From positions 1 through 31,832 of IMG/VR virus record IMGVR_UViG_3300046167_000345: a stretch of DNA of 31,832 bases. The stretch is one strand, 5' to 3'. Source of the stretch: a virus. Under the pieces are notes generated by a model. The model made no database searches. It was not told where the DNA came from and saw nothing but the letters and a program-made list of their open reading frames with translations. Of this stretch, positions 21,538 to 28,950 are shown piece by piece; position 1 is the stretch's first letter; each line of letters opens with the position of its first letter. Position numbers and translations under genes: made by a program.

Positions 21538-22729
21538 GCACAGTACGCTCAAGGGCGTATTGAATTGCATATCTCGAGGCATCGATGCTGTGATTCCAAG
21601 AATCTCTTGGTATACTACCCTTTAACTTCCAAGCATAATTGTTAAACTCTCGTATTAAATTCACAGAGTCCTTATCAACTATTATGTTGTAGTCTTGCAT
21701 AAGTGCAATCCCAGATAATATACTACCCTTCTTTTTAATAGTAGGCGTAATGTTCCTAAGACCTTTAGTCTTTAGCTCCGATATAAGTCGAGGTTCACTA
21801 TTGTCGCATACTATTAGGTTGTTGCCAGCATATCTCCTGCAAAGCTCAAATATATTAGATGTAGACAAGCCAGCCTTGTAGAAGTGTTCTTTTATCCAGA
21901 TAGTCTTTCTAACTTTATCTACGGCAATTTCGCACAAACTTGAGGGATCTACCGAAAATCCGAAATCAAGTCCAAATATCGTATCATACTCATTATTAAA
22001 GTCTCCAACCTCCCAATGAGTAAATACAACTCCTTCTGCTTTCTCAAGCCAACCTCCTAATATCTGGTGCTTATACTTCTCTGGTCTACGCTTTTGCATA
22101 ACCTCAACTTGCTCTACAAATGACGGAGACAAGTGTTGCTTGTTGTCAAGGTAAGTTGTGTGTATATAGCTGACGTTCTCTTTAACGCCATTGTAACCGT
22201 CTGTAATGCCTCTATTCTCAAAGAACCTCTCGTATATCCAATGCTGTTTAGTTGTGGGGTTTAAGATAAGGATACAGCGATTCTGCTTTCCTGTGGCTCG
22301 AACAGAGTAATCTATCTTTTCAAACGATTCCTCGTCTGTAAGTTCCTCTGCTTCATCCAAGACAAATGTCGTAACGCCTTGAATAGACTTGAGTTTGGCT
22401 GTCTGGTCTCCACTCGCAGTCTTGATACCACTAAACAGAATGCTGCTCCCTGTTAGGTTATTTATAATCTCGTTCTTTGTAACGGTAAAGTTTTCTGCAA
22501 TACCCATCAGTTCAAGCTTCTCCAAGAACTCTGGTATAATAGACATAGATGCCGAAGTCATTGTATATCGAGTAAACAGTATACGGTGTCCAGTTTCGTA
22601 AGTAAGCAATACTAAGAATGTGTTTACACCAAAAGACTTACCACTTCCCCTACCACCTGTAATTACAAAGTACCTACTCGGGTCTCTGAACAGAGGATTG
22701 TACTTAGGGTTAAGATTTACTTTCCTCAT
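21512..22729 (-). CDS. terL: Terminase large subunit
   Basis: A 405-residue packaging motor of the PBSX/Terminase_3 type. Walker A is GGRGSGKS at residues 25-32; Walker B is FVLDEAEE with D125-E126; the coupling motif is LNPTT at 156-160. The C-terminal RNase H-like nuclease has D255 in GLDFGFSVDP, D309 in IVCDNSEP and D383 in NHSIDASRYAI. All key residues are present and the length is normal. It packages and cuts phage DNA at the portal. It overlaps the small subunit gene by 20 bases and its 3-prime end overlaps the convergent plus-strand membrane peptide. Confidence 0.95.
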   Translation of the reverse strand: MRKVNLNPKYNPLFRDPSRYFVITGGRGSGKSFGVNTFLVLLTYETGHRILFTRYTMTSASMSIIPEFLEKLELMGIAENFTVTKNEIINNLTGSSILFSGIKTASGDQTAKLKSIQGVTTFVLDEAEELTDEESFEKIDYSVRATGKQNRCILILNPTTKQHWIYERFFENRGITDGYNGVKENVSYIHTTYLDNKQHLSPSFVEQVEVMQKRRPEKYKHQILGGWLEKAEGVVFTHWEVGDFNNEYDTIFGLDFGFSVDPSSLCEIAVDKVRKTIWIKEHFYKAGLSTSNIFELCRRYAGNNLIVCDNSEPRLISELKTKGLRNITPTIKKKGSILSGIALMQDYNIIVDKDSVNLIREFNNYAWKLKGSIPRDSWNHSIDASRYAIQYALERTVPKGMYVLR

Positions 22730-23159
22730 CCTTTATCTCTGTTGCTTCAATATCAATAGTCTCTTCTGGTTGCAAGAAAGATATCACAGGAATGTTTACC
22801 TCTTGCTTTACGTTAATGTCCTTCTGCTCTTTCGGTTTACCATACTTGTATTCCCACAGTAAGCGTAAGTGCGCAAAGGAATCCTTGCTCATCTCAGCAA
22901 GTGCCTCCCAAGCTTTCTTCTCGCTTCCAAAGGCTCTCTTCATTGAACCTAGCGCAAAGTTCTTTATGTCTGCTTCTTTGGCTTTTGGCTTTCTCCCCTG
23001 CCCTCTGGACACTCCCTTTATCGCACCGTTGTTTCTACGCCCATCTGAATACGGAATATGTGGTTTGGTCTCCTTTGGCTCTGGCTTTGGCTTAATCGGT
23101 ATTCCTAATTCAGCTTTCTTCTCGTCTGATATTAGACTTCTCTTCTTTGGTCTTGGCAT
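22710..23159 (-). CDS. Terminase small subunit (putative)
   Basis: A 149-residue, highly basic N-terminus (MPRPKKRSLISDEKKAELGI) leads to GVSRGQGRKPKAKEADIKNF, a pattern I associate with terminase small subunits in Bacteroidota phages, then helices (MKRAFGSEKKAWEALAEMSK) and an acidic tail. It lies immediately before terL with a 20-base overlap, the standard position. It should bind the packaging site on phage DNA. Residual uncertainty is because small subunits are poorly conserved. Confidence 0.7.
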   Translation of the reverse strand: MPRPKKRSLISDEKKAELGIPIKPKPEPKETKPHIPYSDGRRNNGAIKGVSRGQGRKPKAKEADIKNFALGSMKRAFGSEKKAWEALAEMSKDSFAHLRLLWEYKYGKPKEQKDINVKQEVNIPVISFLQPEETIDIEATEIKDEESKS

Positions 23160-23202
23160 ATTTAAATAATAAAGTTCATACCAAAGTGTTTAACTATCTG
23201 AT

Positions 23203-23352
23203 TTACTGGGAGTAGTACCTAGTCATCAATGTATCAATCTGACTATTGTAATACATAATTACATCATCGTTATCCTCTTTTTTCTGTGCCAATGCTAATT
23301 GGTCTTTAAAGTAGGCGTATGCCTTTACAAATGTATTCTTCTTTAGCTTCAT
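23203..23352 (-). CDS. Small protein of unknown function, 49 aa
   Basis: MKLKKNTFVKAYAYFKDQLA then LAQKKEDNDDVIMYYNSQID and TLMTRYYSQ. It is a helical, basic N-terminal half with an acidic centre. It fills the space between the DnaA-like gene (6 bases upstream) and the terminase small subunit (43 bases downstream). No family recognised. Confidence 0.6.
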   Translation of the reverse strand: MKLKKNTFVKAYAYFKDQLALAQKKEDNDDVIMYYNSQIDTLMTRYYSQ

Positions 23353-23358
23353 ATCTTA

Positions 23359-23835
23359 TTAGTATATTGAACCACTTATTCCTTCAGAGGCGTAATAAAC
23401 CTTTGTCTGTTGGTTTCTGGGTCTTATGTTGTCTCTTATAGAATCCTTTAACTCACTCTTCAGCTTTTCAACTTCTGCCTTTAAGTCAGACACCTCTATT
23501 TTAAGTCTAAGGTTCTCTTCCTCAAAATCAATCTCTGGCTCTCCTGCAAGACCGCAAAATTCATTCCGTATTGAATTATACTTATTCCTAAACAACTTGT
23601 CTTGGGCGTAGTCTATTTCAAATTCATTTATCTGATGTAGTACGGTAGCGTGGTTCTGCTTTAACGGTAATGTATTTCCTATGGAGTGAAGCGACATCTG
23701 CTTGTAAAACTCCCTAATCAACTTATAATACATCCTTCTGGCAAACACAACCTCTCTCTTTCTGGTTTTAACACCCATATTAACACCAGTCTTCTCTTCT
23801 ACTAATCTCTTAAGATATTCTATCTCCAATTCCAT
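23359..23835 (-). CDS. DnaA domain IV-like DNA-binding protein with C-terminal coiled coil
   Basis: Residues about 17-72 resemble the DNA-binding domain IV of DnaA: TRKREVVFARRMYYKLIREF, then a short helix and GNTLPLKQNHATVLHQINEF, close to the DnaA signature (GR...HTTVLHA). H62, T64 and V65 hold the positions of the signature. There is no AAA+ domain, so it is not an initiator on its own. Residues 105-135 are a charged coiled coil, and the end is Tyr/Ser rich. It may bind DnaA boxes, either to recruit replication to phage DNA or to compete with the host initiator. It overlaps the 66-aa gene by 26 bases. Confidence 0.65.
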   Translation of the reverse strand: MELEIEYLKRLVEEKTGVNMGVKTRKREVVFARRMYYKLIREFYKQMSLHSIGNTLPLKQNHATVLHQINEFEIDYAQDKLFRNKYNSIRNEFCGLAGEPEIDFEEENLRLKIEVSDLKAEVEKLKSELKDSIRDNIRPRNQQTKVYYASEGISGSIY

Positions 23836-24010
23836 CTAATTCTTTTTTATATTCATTATACGCTTCCATAGCACCTTGTATGCACTCATACTGCTCTGTA
23901 TCTTTAAAGTACTGTATTAAGAGCTGAACCTCGCTTAAGAGCAAGGCTCCGTCTCTCAATGAGAGTAGTACATCCTCTCGGCAATCTTCTTTAACTTGTT
24001 GATACGTCAT
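23810..24010 (-). CDS. Small acidic protein of unknown function, 66 aa
   Basis: MTYQQVKEDCREDVLLSLRD, then GALLLSEVQLLIQYFKDTEQ and a final helix. It is all-helical and acidic with two Cys. It overlaps both neighbours (20 bases with the 44-aa gene, 26 with the DnaA-like gene), so it is probably co-translated with them. Function unknown. Confidence 0.6.
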   Translation of the reverse strand: MTYQQVKEDCREDVLLSLRDGALLLSEVQLLIQYFKDTEQYECIQGAMEAYNEYKKELDGIGDRIS

Positions 24011-24125
24011 CTTTCTTATCTTCTGGCAACTTTTGAATTACTGCTTGAATCATAGCATATAAAGTTGTTACTGCCTTTTCAAGTGTGTTAATTCTCTCTT
24101 GCTGGGTTATTTTCTTTTTTCTCAA
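23991..24125 (-). CDS. Small basic protein with TTG start, 44 aa
   Basis: The frame has no ATG near its start. It opens at TTG 24125-24123, which overlaps the stop of the nuclease gene (TTGA). It reads (M)RKKKITQQERINTLEKAVT, then TLYAMIQAVIQKLPEDKKDD, ending inside the next gene. Basic start then a short amphipathic coiled coil (heptads in ERINTLEKAVTTLYAMI). The stop-start overlap and the exact filling of the gap are the reasons for calling it. Confidence 0.5.
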   Translation of the reverse strand: MRKKKITQQERINTLEKAVTTLYAMIQAVIQKLPEDKKDDVSTS

Positions 24126-24907
24126 AGTATTCCTTTTATAATGTATTCCTCTATATTTTTACCACCTTCAGAAAACCATTCTCTGTAAGTGTTTATTGCG
24201 CTAACAACTAATTCTTCGCCTTGAAAGTAAAACTCCTCACTAACATCGTATACTGCAATATCTTTAGTGTCCTTACATATACACAAGAACTTAAAGTCTT
24301 GGTATTCGACACCGAATAAATTACAGTAAATGAAAACCTGACTGGCGTAACCATACTTTCTAGCATTGTAAGGAAAGCTACCCTCAGCAAGACCTGTTGT
24401 AGTCTTTAGGTCTACGATTCCATTCTTGCCAATAGCATCTGCCTTAGCCCTAAAAGGAATACCGTTAATATTTCCGATAGCTGGCTTCTCGTAATCAAGA
24501 CCCTTTATTAGCATTTCAGCATCGTAATTGCTATATATAGCATCAGCCATTCTCATAGTGTCCTCATACTCTTTCCTCAAGAATGTCATCGGATTGTTAG
24601 CAAACGCCTCTTTGTATATCTTAGTGTTCCTTGTACTGGCATCTACCCAATTAAGGTGTGCAAACTTCTCAGGCTCAAAAACCGCCAAATGTAATAACCA
24701 TCCTATTGTCATAGCACCCGTTCGCTTATTGGCAAACCTTAGCGACTTATCGTATGCTTTAGGTGATTTGTTTAAGAGTTTTACACTACTACTACTCAAG
24801 GCATTCTTGCCTAAGTATTCATAGTAGAACTCATCATTATCCATTTGCTTTAAGATAGAATCTTTATCCCAAAACTTTCCGTCAAGTGTAACTATCTGAT
24901 TACTCAT
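24122..24907 (-). CDS. RecE-like exonuclease, PD-(D/E)XK fold (DUF3799-like)
   Basis: A 261-residue protein with ALSSSSVKLLNKSPKAYDKS at the front (helix before the core), the motif GAMTIGWLLHLAVFEPEKFA (H73), and the nuclease core GIPFRAKADAIGKNGIVDLK, giving D157, D166 and K168, then Y187 and Q190 in KYGYASQVFIYCN. This order (H, D, DxK, YxxQ) is that of exodeoxyribonuclease VIII/Cas4-like and RecB nucleases. It would resect duplex ends 5-prime to 3-prime and pass ssDNA to an annealing protein; the ERF gene at 29645-30214 is the natural partner. It overlaps the neighbouring 79-aa gene by 8 bases. Confidence 0.8.
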   Translation of the reverse strand: MSNQIVTLDGKFWDKDSILKQMDNDEFYYEYLGKNALSSSSVKLLNKSPKAYDKSLRFANKRTGAMTIGWLLHLAVFEPEKFAHLNWVDASTRNTKIYKEAFANNPMTFLRKEYEDTMRMADAIYSNYDAEMLIKGLDYEKPAIGNINGIPFRAKADAIGKNGIVDLKTTTGLAEGSFPYNARKYGYASQVFIYCNLFGVEYQDFKFLCICKDTKDIAVYDVSEEFYFQGEELVVSAINTYREWFSEGGKNIEEYIIKGIL

Positions 24908-25139
24908 CTATCGTTCTTTTAGCTAGTTCTGGTGCTATAAATTGCATTGGATGAAATTCCTCAAACACTTTGTTAAGAGTGTACCTGATGTCCTCTCTAT
25001 TCTTCTTACCTGCCTCTGAGTATCTCCACTCAGCAAGTTCCATCTCTTCTTTGTATTGAATTTCCATTCTATCTATCTGCTCATCAGAAAGAGAACCTCG
25101 TTCTCTCATCTTCTGAAATAACTCATTTGATTTGCTCAT
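24900..25139 (-). CDS. Small protein of unknown function, 79 aa
   Basis: MSKSNELFQKMRERGSLSDE, then QIDRMEIQYKEEMELAEWRY and RYTLNKVFEEFHPMQFIAPE. Helical and charged, with an ATGA-type overlap upstream and an 8-base overlap with the exonuclease gene. The tight coupling to the exonuclease suggests a shared role in recombination, perhaps as an accessory factor, but no family is recognised. Confidence 0.6.
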   Translation of the reverse strand: MSKSNELFQKMRERGSLSDEQIDRMEIQYKEEMELAEWRYSEAGKKNREDIRYTLNKVFEEFHPMQFIAPELAKRTIDE

Positions 25140-25330
25140 TTTATCTGTCTTATTAGTAACTTAATTAACTTTTCTATCTTACTCAAAATCCATCTCAACG
25201 GAGAGTCAAGAACATAGTGTAGTATCATCAGCGCACTCTCAAGCATCCAGAATATGAATACCAGAACGATTACAAATACTAACTTCAGTAAGTTTAAGGG
25301 GGATAATATAAATCTTAATAACTTGTCCAT
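25136..25330 (-). CDS. Small membrane protein, 64 aa
   Basis: MDKLLRFILSPLNLLKLVFV, then IVLVFIFWMLESALMILHYV, then an amphipathic basic helix ending IKLLIRQIK. There is one strong transmembrane segment (about 14-40). It is the first gene of the exonuclease-terminase operon, with a consensus promoter giving a leader of about 10 bases. Role unknown. Confidence 0.65.
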   Translation of the reverse strand: MDKLLRFILSPLNLLKLVFVIVLVFIFWMLESALMILHYVLDSPLRWILSKIEKLIKLLIRQIK

Positions 25331-25347
25331 TTACTTATTATTTTAAG

Positions 25348-25379
25348 CAAATATACAAACTATTTAGTAATTAACAAAA
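25348..25379 (-). promoter_or_regulatory. Consensus Bacteroidota promoter for the exonuclease-terminase operon
   Basis: Minus strand TTTTG (25379-25375), exactly 19 bases, TATATTTG (25355-25348), then ATG 25330. It is the best match to TTTG-N19-TAnnTTTG in the window and lies just after the terminator at 25415-25387. Confidence 0.8.
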
Positions 25380-25386
25380 TATAAAC

Positions 25387-25415
25387 AAAAAAAAAGAGGC
25401 TACCGAAGCAGCCTC
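25387..25415 (-). terminator. Intrinsic terminator after the replication operon
   Basis: Minus strand GAGGCT, 8-base loop with TTCG, AGCCTC, then nine T. The stem is perfect. It ends the replication/sigma operon and insulates the promoter at 25379. Confidence 0.9.
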
Positions 25416-25462
25416 ATATTAACGTAAATCAAAAAATGAAAAAAGATGTTGTTAGTAAACAT
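25387..25462 (-). ncRNA. Candidate short RNA between a promoter and a terminator
   Basis: Minus strand TTG (25497-25495), exactly 19 bases, TATATTTG (25475-25468) predicts a start near 25462. The 75-base transcript would contain an AGATGTT / AACATCT hairpin (25464-25444, the promoter-proximal arm at the start) followed by T-rich sequence, and end at the GAGGCT terminator. No supported gene lies within. A similar arrangement occurs at 30259-30337. It could instead simply be a double terminator with a chance promoter. Confidence 0.4.
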
Positions 25463-25497
25463 CTATGCAAATATAATACTATTTTTTATATATGCAA

Positions 25498-25653
25498 CTA
25501 TTTTTTTGGGTTAAAGTTCTCTTTCCAGATGGTGTAGCAAACTCCCATTCTCTGGTCGGTATCTTTATACTCAGATGCCATCTTAGCGTTACCTATACAG
25601 CGAACTATAAAGTCTTTCTGTTTCTCGTACTTCTTTGGTTTAATAAGTGGCAT
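25498..25653 (-). CDS. Small conserved-looking protein, 51 aa
   Basis: MPLIKPKKYEKQKDFIVRCI, then GNAKMASEYKDTDQRMGVCY and TIWKENFNPKK. The order F-I-x-R-C-x-x-(N/D)-x-x-M-x-x-E-(F/Y)-x-D-x-x-QR-x-x-VCY-x-x-W is one I know from short phage and prophage proteins, often encoded next to or fused with portal or protease genes. C19 and C39 may pair. It overlaps the end of the 139-aa nuclease-like gene by 14 bases and is the last gene before the 25497-25468 promoter and terminator. Confidence 0.7.
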   Translation of the reverse strand: MPLIKPKKYEKQKDFIVRCIGNAKMASEYKDTDQRMGVCYTIWKENFNPKK

Positions 25654-26059
25654 AGTGTTCAAATTTAGCGATAGCCTGTTCCTCTTTAAGTAAGAATATA
25701 TTCTTGTTTTGTTTTTTACTATTCCAGAATGTCTTTTGTGGGCAATACAATGTGCTTTCCTGAAAGTCCTTCATTTTGTTAAGCCAAAACATATAGCCAC
25801 CGTTAGGGTCTGATACAAAGTAAAACTTCTGTATGTCGCTATCAAGCTTCATAAGCTTTCTGTACTTTGCCAATTCAAGCAGTTTAGTGTCGTAATACTT
25901 GTCTCTGAACTTCATCTCTATAACACAATCAAATCCTTTAGGTGTCTTTCCCTTAGCATCGTAAGGTAAGATGCCTTCTCCTGTGTGAACTAAATCCCAC
26001 CCCTTTGAATTAAGGTGGTTAAGAACCTTTTTCTCTAAGGCATATATTTTATCTAACAT
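25640..26059 (-). CDS. Putative PD-(D/E)XK nuclease, 139 aa
   Basis: The core GFDCVIEMKFRDKYYDTKLL gives D44, E48 and K50 in the pattern D-x3-E-x-K, preceded by a Lys/Gly loop; this is the hallmark of a small Holliday junction resolvase or restriction-fold nuclease. The rest has beta strands (KFYFVSDPNGGYMFWLN) and a basic C-terminal part. It shares an 11-base overlap with the 129-aa gene. The nearby VRR-NUC and RecE-like genes make three putative nucleases in the early region. A resolvase role in DNA maturation is a reasonable guess. Confidence 0.55.
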   Translation of the reverse strand: MLDKIYALEKKVLNHLNSKGWDLVHTGEGILPYDAKGKTPKGFDCVIEMKFRDKYYDTKLLELAKYRKLMKLDSDIQKFYFVSDPNGGYMFWLNKMKDFQESTLYCPQKTFWNSKKQNKNIFLLKEEQAIAKFEHYATY

Positions 26060-26438
26060 TGAATTTATTATGTATTTTAAGCAATTTCTGCTTTACTGGC
26101 TTGAAACAACTAGAACAAGATGTCGGTTGTGCCTTATCATTAAATATCCTATTGTAAACAGAATATATCTCTTTAACCATACTACCACTAATGGTGTTCT
26201 TAGACTCGGTAAAGAGCCAATCAATAGTGTCAAGTTCCTCATCAGTAGGTGCGTTATACTTACTGTAAGGAAACAAATCGTTTAGAAGCTCCTGCCTCTT
26301 GTCGCAACCGCAATCCTCTCCCAGAACCGCTTTAGCTAACTTATCAATGCCAGTCCTGCGAAATACCTTCTCAACAGTATCGCCAAGACCTGTTGATTTA
26401 ATCTCCTGTGATTTCTTTTCTGATGACTTCTTTGGCAT
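26049..26438 (-). CDS. Conserved Cys-rich phage protein, 129 aa
   Basis: Begins MPKKSSEKKSQEIKSTGLGD, then TVEKVFRRTGIDKLAKAVLG and EDCGCDKRQELLNDLFPYSK. I recall the pattern S-T-GLGDT-(I/V)EK-x6-TGI-x3-(V/A)-x4-GEDCGCDxR-x-x-x-LN-x-LFPY in many Bacteroidota phages. Cys pairs CGC (about 43-45) and CSSC (about 107-110) could bind zinc. It overlaps the sigma factor gene by 41 bases and so may be co-regulated with it, perhaps as a transcription or DNA accessory factor. Function unproven. Confidence 0.65.
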   Translation of the reverse strand: MPKKSSEKKSQEIKSTGLGDTVEKVFRRTGIDKLAKAVLGEDCGCDKRQELLNDLFPYSKYNAPTDEELDTIDWLFTESKNTISGSMVKEIYSVYNRIFNDKAQPTSCSSCFKPVKQKLLKIHNKFNVR

Positions 26439-26937
26439 TTTTTAATGTATTAAATATACTACTTAAACTTATCTTTGTTGCTCTGGCAATATCCCTCATA
26501 GACATACCCCTATGGTAATAAAGATTAAAGATACCTTTGTCGTACCAATACCAATCCTCAACCAGAGCTTCAACTCTTTTAAATAATTCTTCTTCTTTTT
26601 CTTTTTCTTCGATAGAATCCAAGCTATCCTCACACATTCCCTCAAAATTATCATCCGTAATCTTATCTGTTGGAAATACAATCGGATTCTTTTTGCAACT
26701 TGTGTGTGTATTCGCATAATATAAGTTTCTTAACGTAATGTAAATGTAAAAGGTATTGACCTCTGTGTCGTTATACATAATCTTTTGAGGCTCTTTAACG
26801 TAGTCAAAAATCCTAACAAACATCTCTTGAACAAGCTCCTTAGCCTGCTCACTTGAAATGTTAAAAGACATAGCCATATTATACCAATCATCATATTTAT
26901 TTGCGAGTCTTTTTAACAACTCTTCCTTCGTCAACAT
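26398..26937 (-). CDS. Phage-encoded sigma-70 family (ECF-like) factor
   Basis: A 179-residue protein with both sigma domains. Region 2 spans about 13-78: ISSEQAKELVQEMFVRIFDY and NTFYIYITLRNLYYAN. The acidic linker at 96-122 holds EEKEKEEEL. Region 4 spans about 125-173 with the helix-turn-helix GMSMRDIARATKISLSSIFN and a Lys-rich recognition end. Short phage factors of this type replace or reprogram host RNA polymerase. This fits the absence of TAnnTTTG promoters ahead of the tail operon (16687), so late genes may use a different consensus. It overlaps VRR-NUC and the Cys-rich gene by about 41 bases each. Confidence 0.8.
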   Translation of the reverse strand: MLTKEELLKRLANKYDDWYNMAMSFNISSEQAKELVQEMFVRIFDYVKEPQKIMYNDTEVNTFYIYITLRNLYYANTHTSCKKNPIVFPTDKITDDNFEGMCEDSLDSIEEKEKEEELFKRVEALVEDWYWYDKGIFNLYYHRGMSMRDIARATKISLSSIFNTLKNAKEVIRKEITGD

Positions 26938-27214
26938 AATCTATTAAAGTTAAAATTTGCTCAATCGAATTGCAAACAGCATAATTGCCATTCCACTTCT
27001 CTTGAAATTGCACCTCATCAGGTGTTAACTTCTGCTGACTCTTTGTTTTATTTCCGTCTTTTAACTCAATCATAAAATTACTATTCCTGTAACCTAGTAC
27101 CAAGTCTGGCGCACCTCTACCCAACTGATGAGTATGTAATACTGATACGCCTAAATCTCTTAATTGTTTCACTACTTCTTTTTGGTTTGCATCTACTCTT
27201 GCTTTTTTTCGCAT
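26897..27214 (-). CDS. VRR-NUC domain nuclease
   Basis: A 105-residue protein starting MRKKARVDANQKEVVKQLRD. The core GRGAPDLVLGYRNSNFMIEL gives D37, E50 and, in ELKDG, K52, then KTKSQQKLTPDEVQFQEKWN with Q60 and Q61. The order G-x-PD-(L/I), E-x-K, S-x-x-Q is that of VRR-NUC proteins, small Holliday-junction-type or flap nucleases. It overlaps the primase-helicase gene by 22 bases and the sigma gene by 41. Likely processes replication intermediates. Confidence 0.85.
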   Translation of the reverse strand: MRKKARVDANQKEVVKQLRDLGVSVLHTHQLGRGAPDLVLGYRNSNFMIELKDGNKTKSQQKLTPDEVQFQEKWNGNYAVCNSIEQILTLIDYVDEGRVVKKTRK

Positions 27215-28917
27215 CTTTGAACATCTATATCTTTAAATGGGGTGTACCCTTCAAAGTAATACCTTTGTTCTCTAATGTTAAAATTGATGCCCTCTACGTC
27301 TTGAGGAATACCAACCAGCTTTTGTTTCTTAATCTTCTGTGAGCCAAAGATAACACTTGTATTTGAGAAATCCAAAGCCCTGTGTGGCCTCCATACAAAC
27401 ATCACATTGTCAGCCTTGTCTGAAAACGTACCCCCACCCTTTATTCTATTGACATCAGGCTTGTAATATCTGCCTTGCTCATCTTTCTGTGGTGTAACTT
27501 GATGCGCTACTAGATTTACAGATATCTTATTATCTACTGCAAAGCGTTTCAACTCACTCATAAACCTACTTATATACAAGTCCTCTCTTTCTCCCCTGTA
27601 CATCTTATGCTGTACCGTATTGTATGGGTCAATGATTAAGGAGCGAATACCCTTTGTCTTAACAAGAAACTTTGCCCTGTCAAATATAGAGTCCAAGTTA
27701 AAGTTCTTTCTTGGGTATATTAAGAAGAAGTGCCTCTTGACAAAGTTAATCGCTTCATAATATTCATCCTTAGTCATCTGATTATTCTTGTAGTATGGGT
27801 CAGCACTTTTACCTATGTACATCTCTACAATGTCATTAAAGAAATCTTTCATCGGCATATTCTCAGGACTGAATACTCCAAACTTCCAGCCATCGTGGAA
27901 TGCCTTAATAGTAGCAAGTTGGTTCAAGAATAACGATTTACCCTCATTCTGATAGCCTGTCCAGATATTAACCTCTCCCATTCTCCAAGTCCAAGCATTA
28001 TCCACTTGAGGAATGTAAGTGCTTGAGCCTCGCTCTTGACCGTTCTCAAAACCATCCATCATTGACTCAACAACATCATCAACGTCAAAGATACCCTCTA
28101 CTTTAGGTGCCTCAGCCATTTTAAGGCGATTTCTGAGACTTTCTATACCTTCCTTGACTAAGACCTCATTAGCATCCTTAAACGGTCTTAAATCGACTAT
28201 TTTGCACTTCTCTGCGCCAAAACGTCTAATCAACTCCTGCTGTAAGTTTCTGCCATTGTCATCATTATCAGTAGCAATATAGATAGTAGATGCCTCGTCA
28301 AAAACGTCATAACAGGTTGTTAGGCATTCAAGTTTCTTGTCAATGCTCTTGTCTCCAACATTGGGCGCACCCATATTAACAGAAGTGTGATAAGGAATAC
28401 CAATTACTTCCCAACTCAAAGAATCAATCTCTCCCTCACATATAACAATCTTTGGTTGCCCCTTAACACCATCGTAGTTGTATATGATTGGTTTAGCATC
28501 TTTTGCCTGAGTAAAAAACTTACCGTCAACACCTCGCTTCTTGTAATTAACAAGCTCTCCATCCTTGATGTAAGGGAATACTATATTTCTATCGTTATCA
28601 GAAGAAACTATTTTGTTTCTATCAATAACCTCATCGGTAATGCCCCTATCATTAAGGAACTTACGACCTTTCTTAGATATCTTATTCATATTAGTTTTCT
28701 CTGGTTTTGCGTATTGTCTCATCTGATTGAATTTATTTACTTTCCCTTTCCAAGCGCATTTGTGGCAATTATATACTCCGTCAACAAGGTTGATAGACAT
28801 ACAGGTATCTTTCCAGTTCTGCTTGCCTAAGCTCTTGCATTTTGGGCATTTGACCTTTTGTTGAGTGTCATTTCCCTTCGGTTCTATGCCTAAATCTAAA
28901 AATTCTTGTATAAACAT
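27193..28917 (-). CDS. T7 gp4-like primase-helicase
   Basis: A 574-residue bifunctional protein. The N-terminal zinc finger has C24, C27, C51 and C54 (CPKC...CHKC). The TOPRIM primase domain has E161 in VICEGEIDSL and D217/D219 in IATDNDDNG. The DnaB-like helicase has Walker A GYQNEGKS at 321-328, Walker B with D430 in SLIIDPYN, and H472 in LVAHQVTPQK followed by the arginine region IKGGGTFSDKADNVMFVWR. Full length for the T7-type fused form. It both lays RNA primers and unwinds the fork as a hexamer. No phage DNA polymerase gene is visible in the window, so the host enzyme is probably used. Confidence 0.92.
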   Translation of the reverse strand: MFIQEFLDLGIEPKGNDTQQKVKCPKCKSLGKQNWKDTCMSINLVDGVYNCHKCAWKGKVNKFNQMRQYAKPEKTNMNKISKKGRKFLNDRGITDEVIDRNKIVSSDNDRNIVFPYIKDGELVNYKKRGVDGKFFTQAKDAKPIIYNYDGVKGQPKIVICEGEIDSLSWEVIGIPYHTSVNMGAPNVGDKSIDKKLECLTTCYDVFDEASTIYIATDNDDNGRNLQQELIRRFGAEKCKIVDLRPFKDANEVLVKEGIESLRNRLKMAEAPKVEGIFDVDDVVESMMDGFENGQERGSSTYIPQVDNAWTWRMGEVNIWTGYQNEGKSLFLNQLATIKAFHDGWKFGVFSPENMPMKDFFNDIVEMYIGKSADPYYKNNQMTKDEYYEAINFVKRHFFLIYPRKNFNLDSIFDRAKFLVKTKGIRSLIIDPYNTVQHKMYRGEREDLYISRFMSELKRFAVDNKISVNLVAHQVTPQKDEQGRYYKPDVNRIKGGGTFSDKADNVMFVWRPHRALDFSNTSVIFGSQKIKKQKLVGIPQDVEGINFNIREQRYYFEGYTPFKDIDVQRCEKKQE

Positions 28918-28950
28918 TTGGTAGTCTCGTTTTTATTTTGTTTTTTTTAC

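Noticed and set aside
22792-23169. Plus-strand frame of 125 codons opposite the terminase small subunit
   Set aside because: Antisense shadow; hydrophobic and Ser/Cys/Leu rich as expected for the complement of Lys/Glu-rich coding DNA.
28387-28830. Plus-strand frame of 147 codons opposite the primase-helicase
   Set aside because: The minus strand holds clear zinc finger, TOPRIM and helicase motifs in this stretch.
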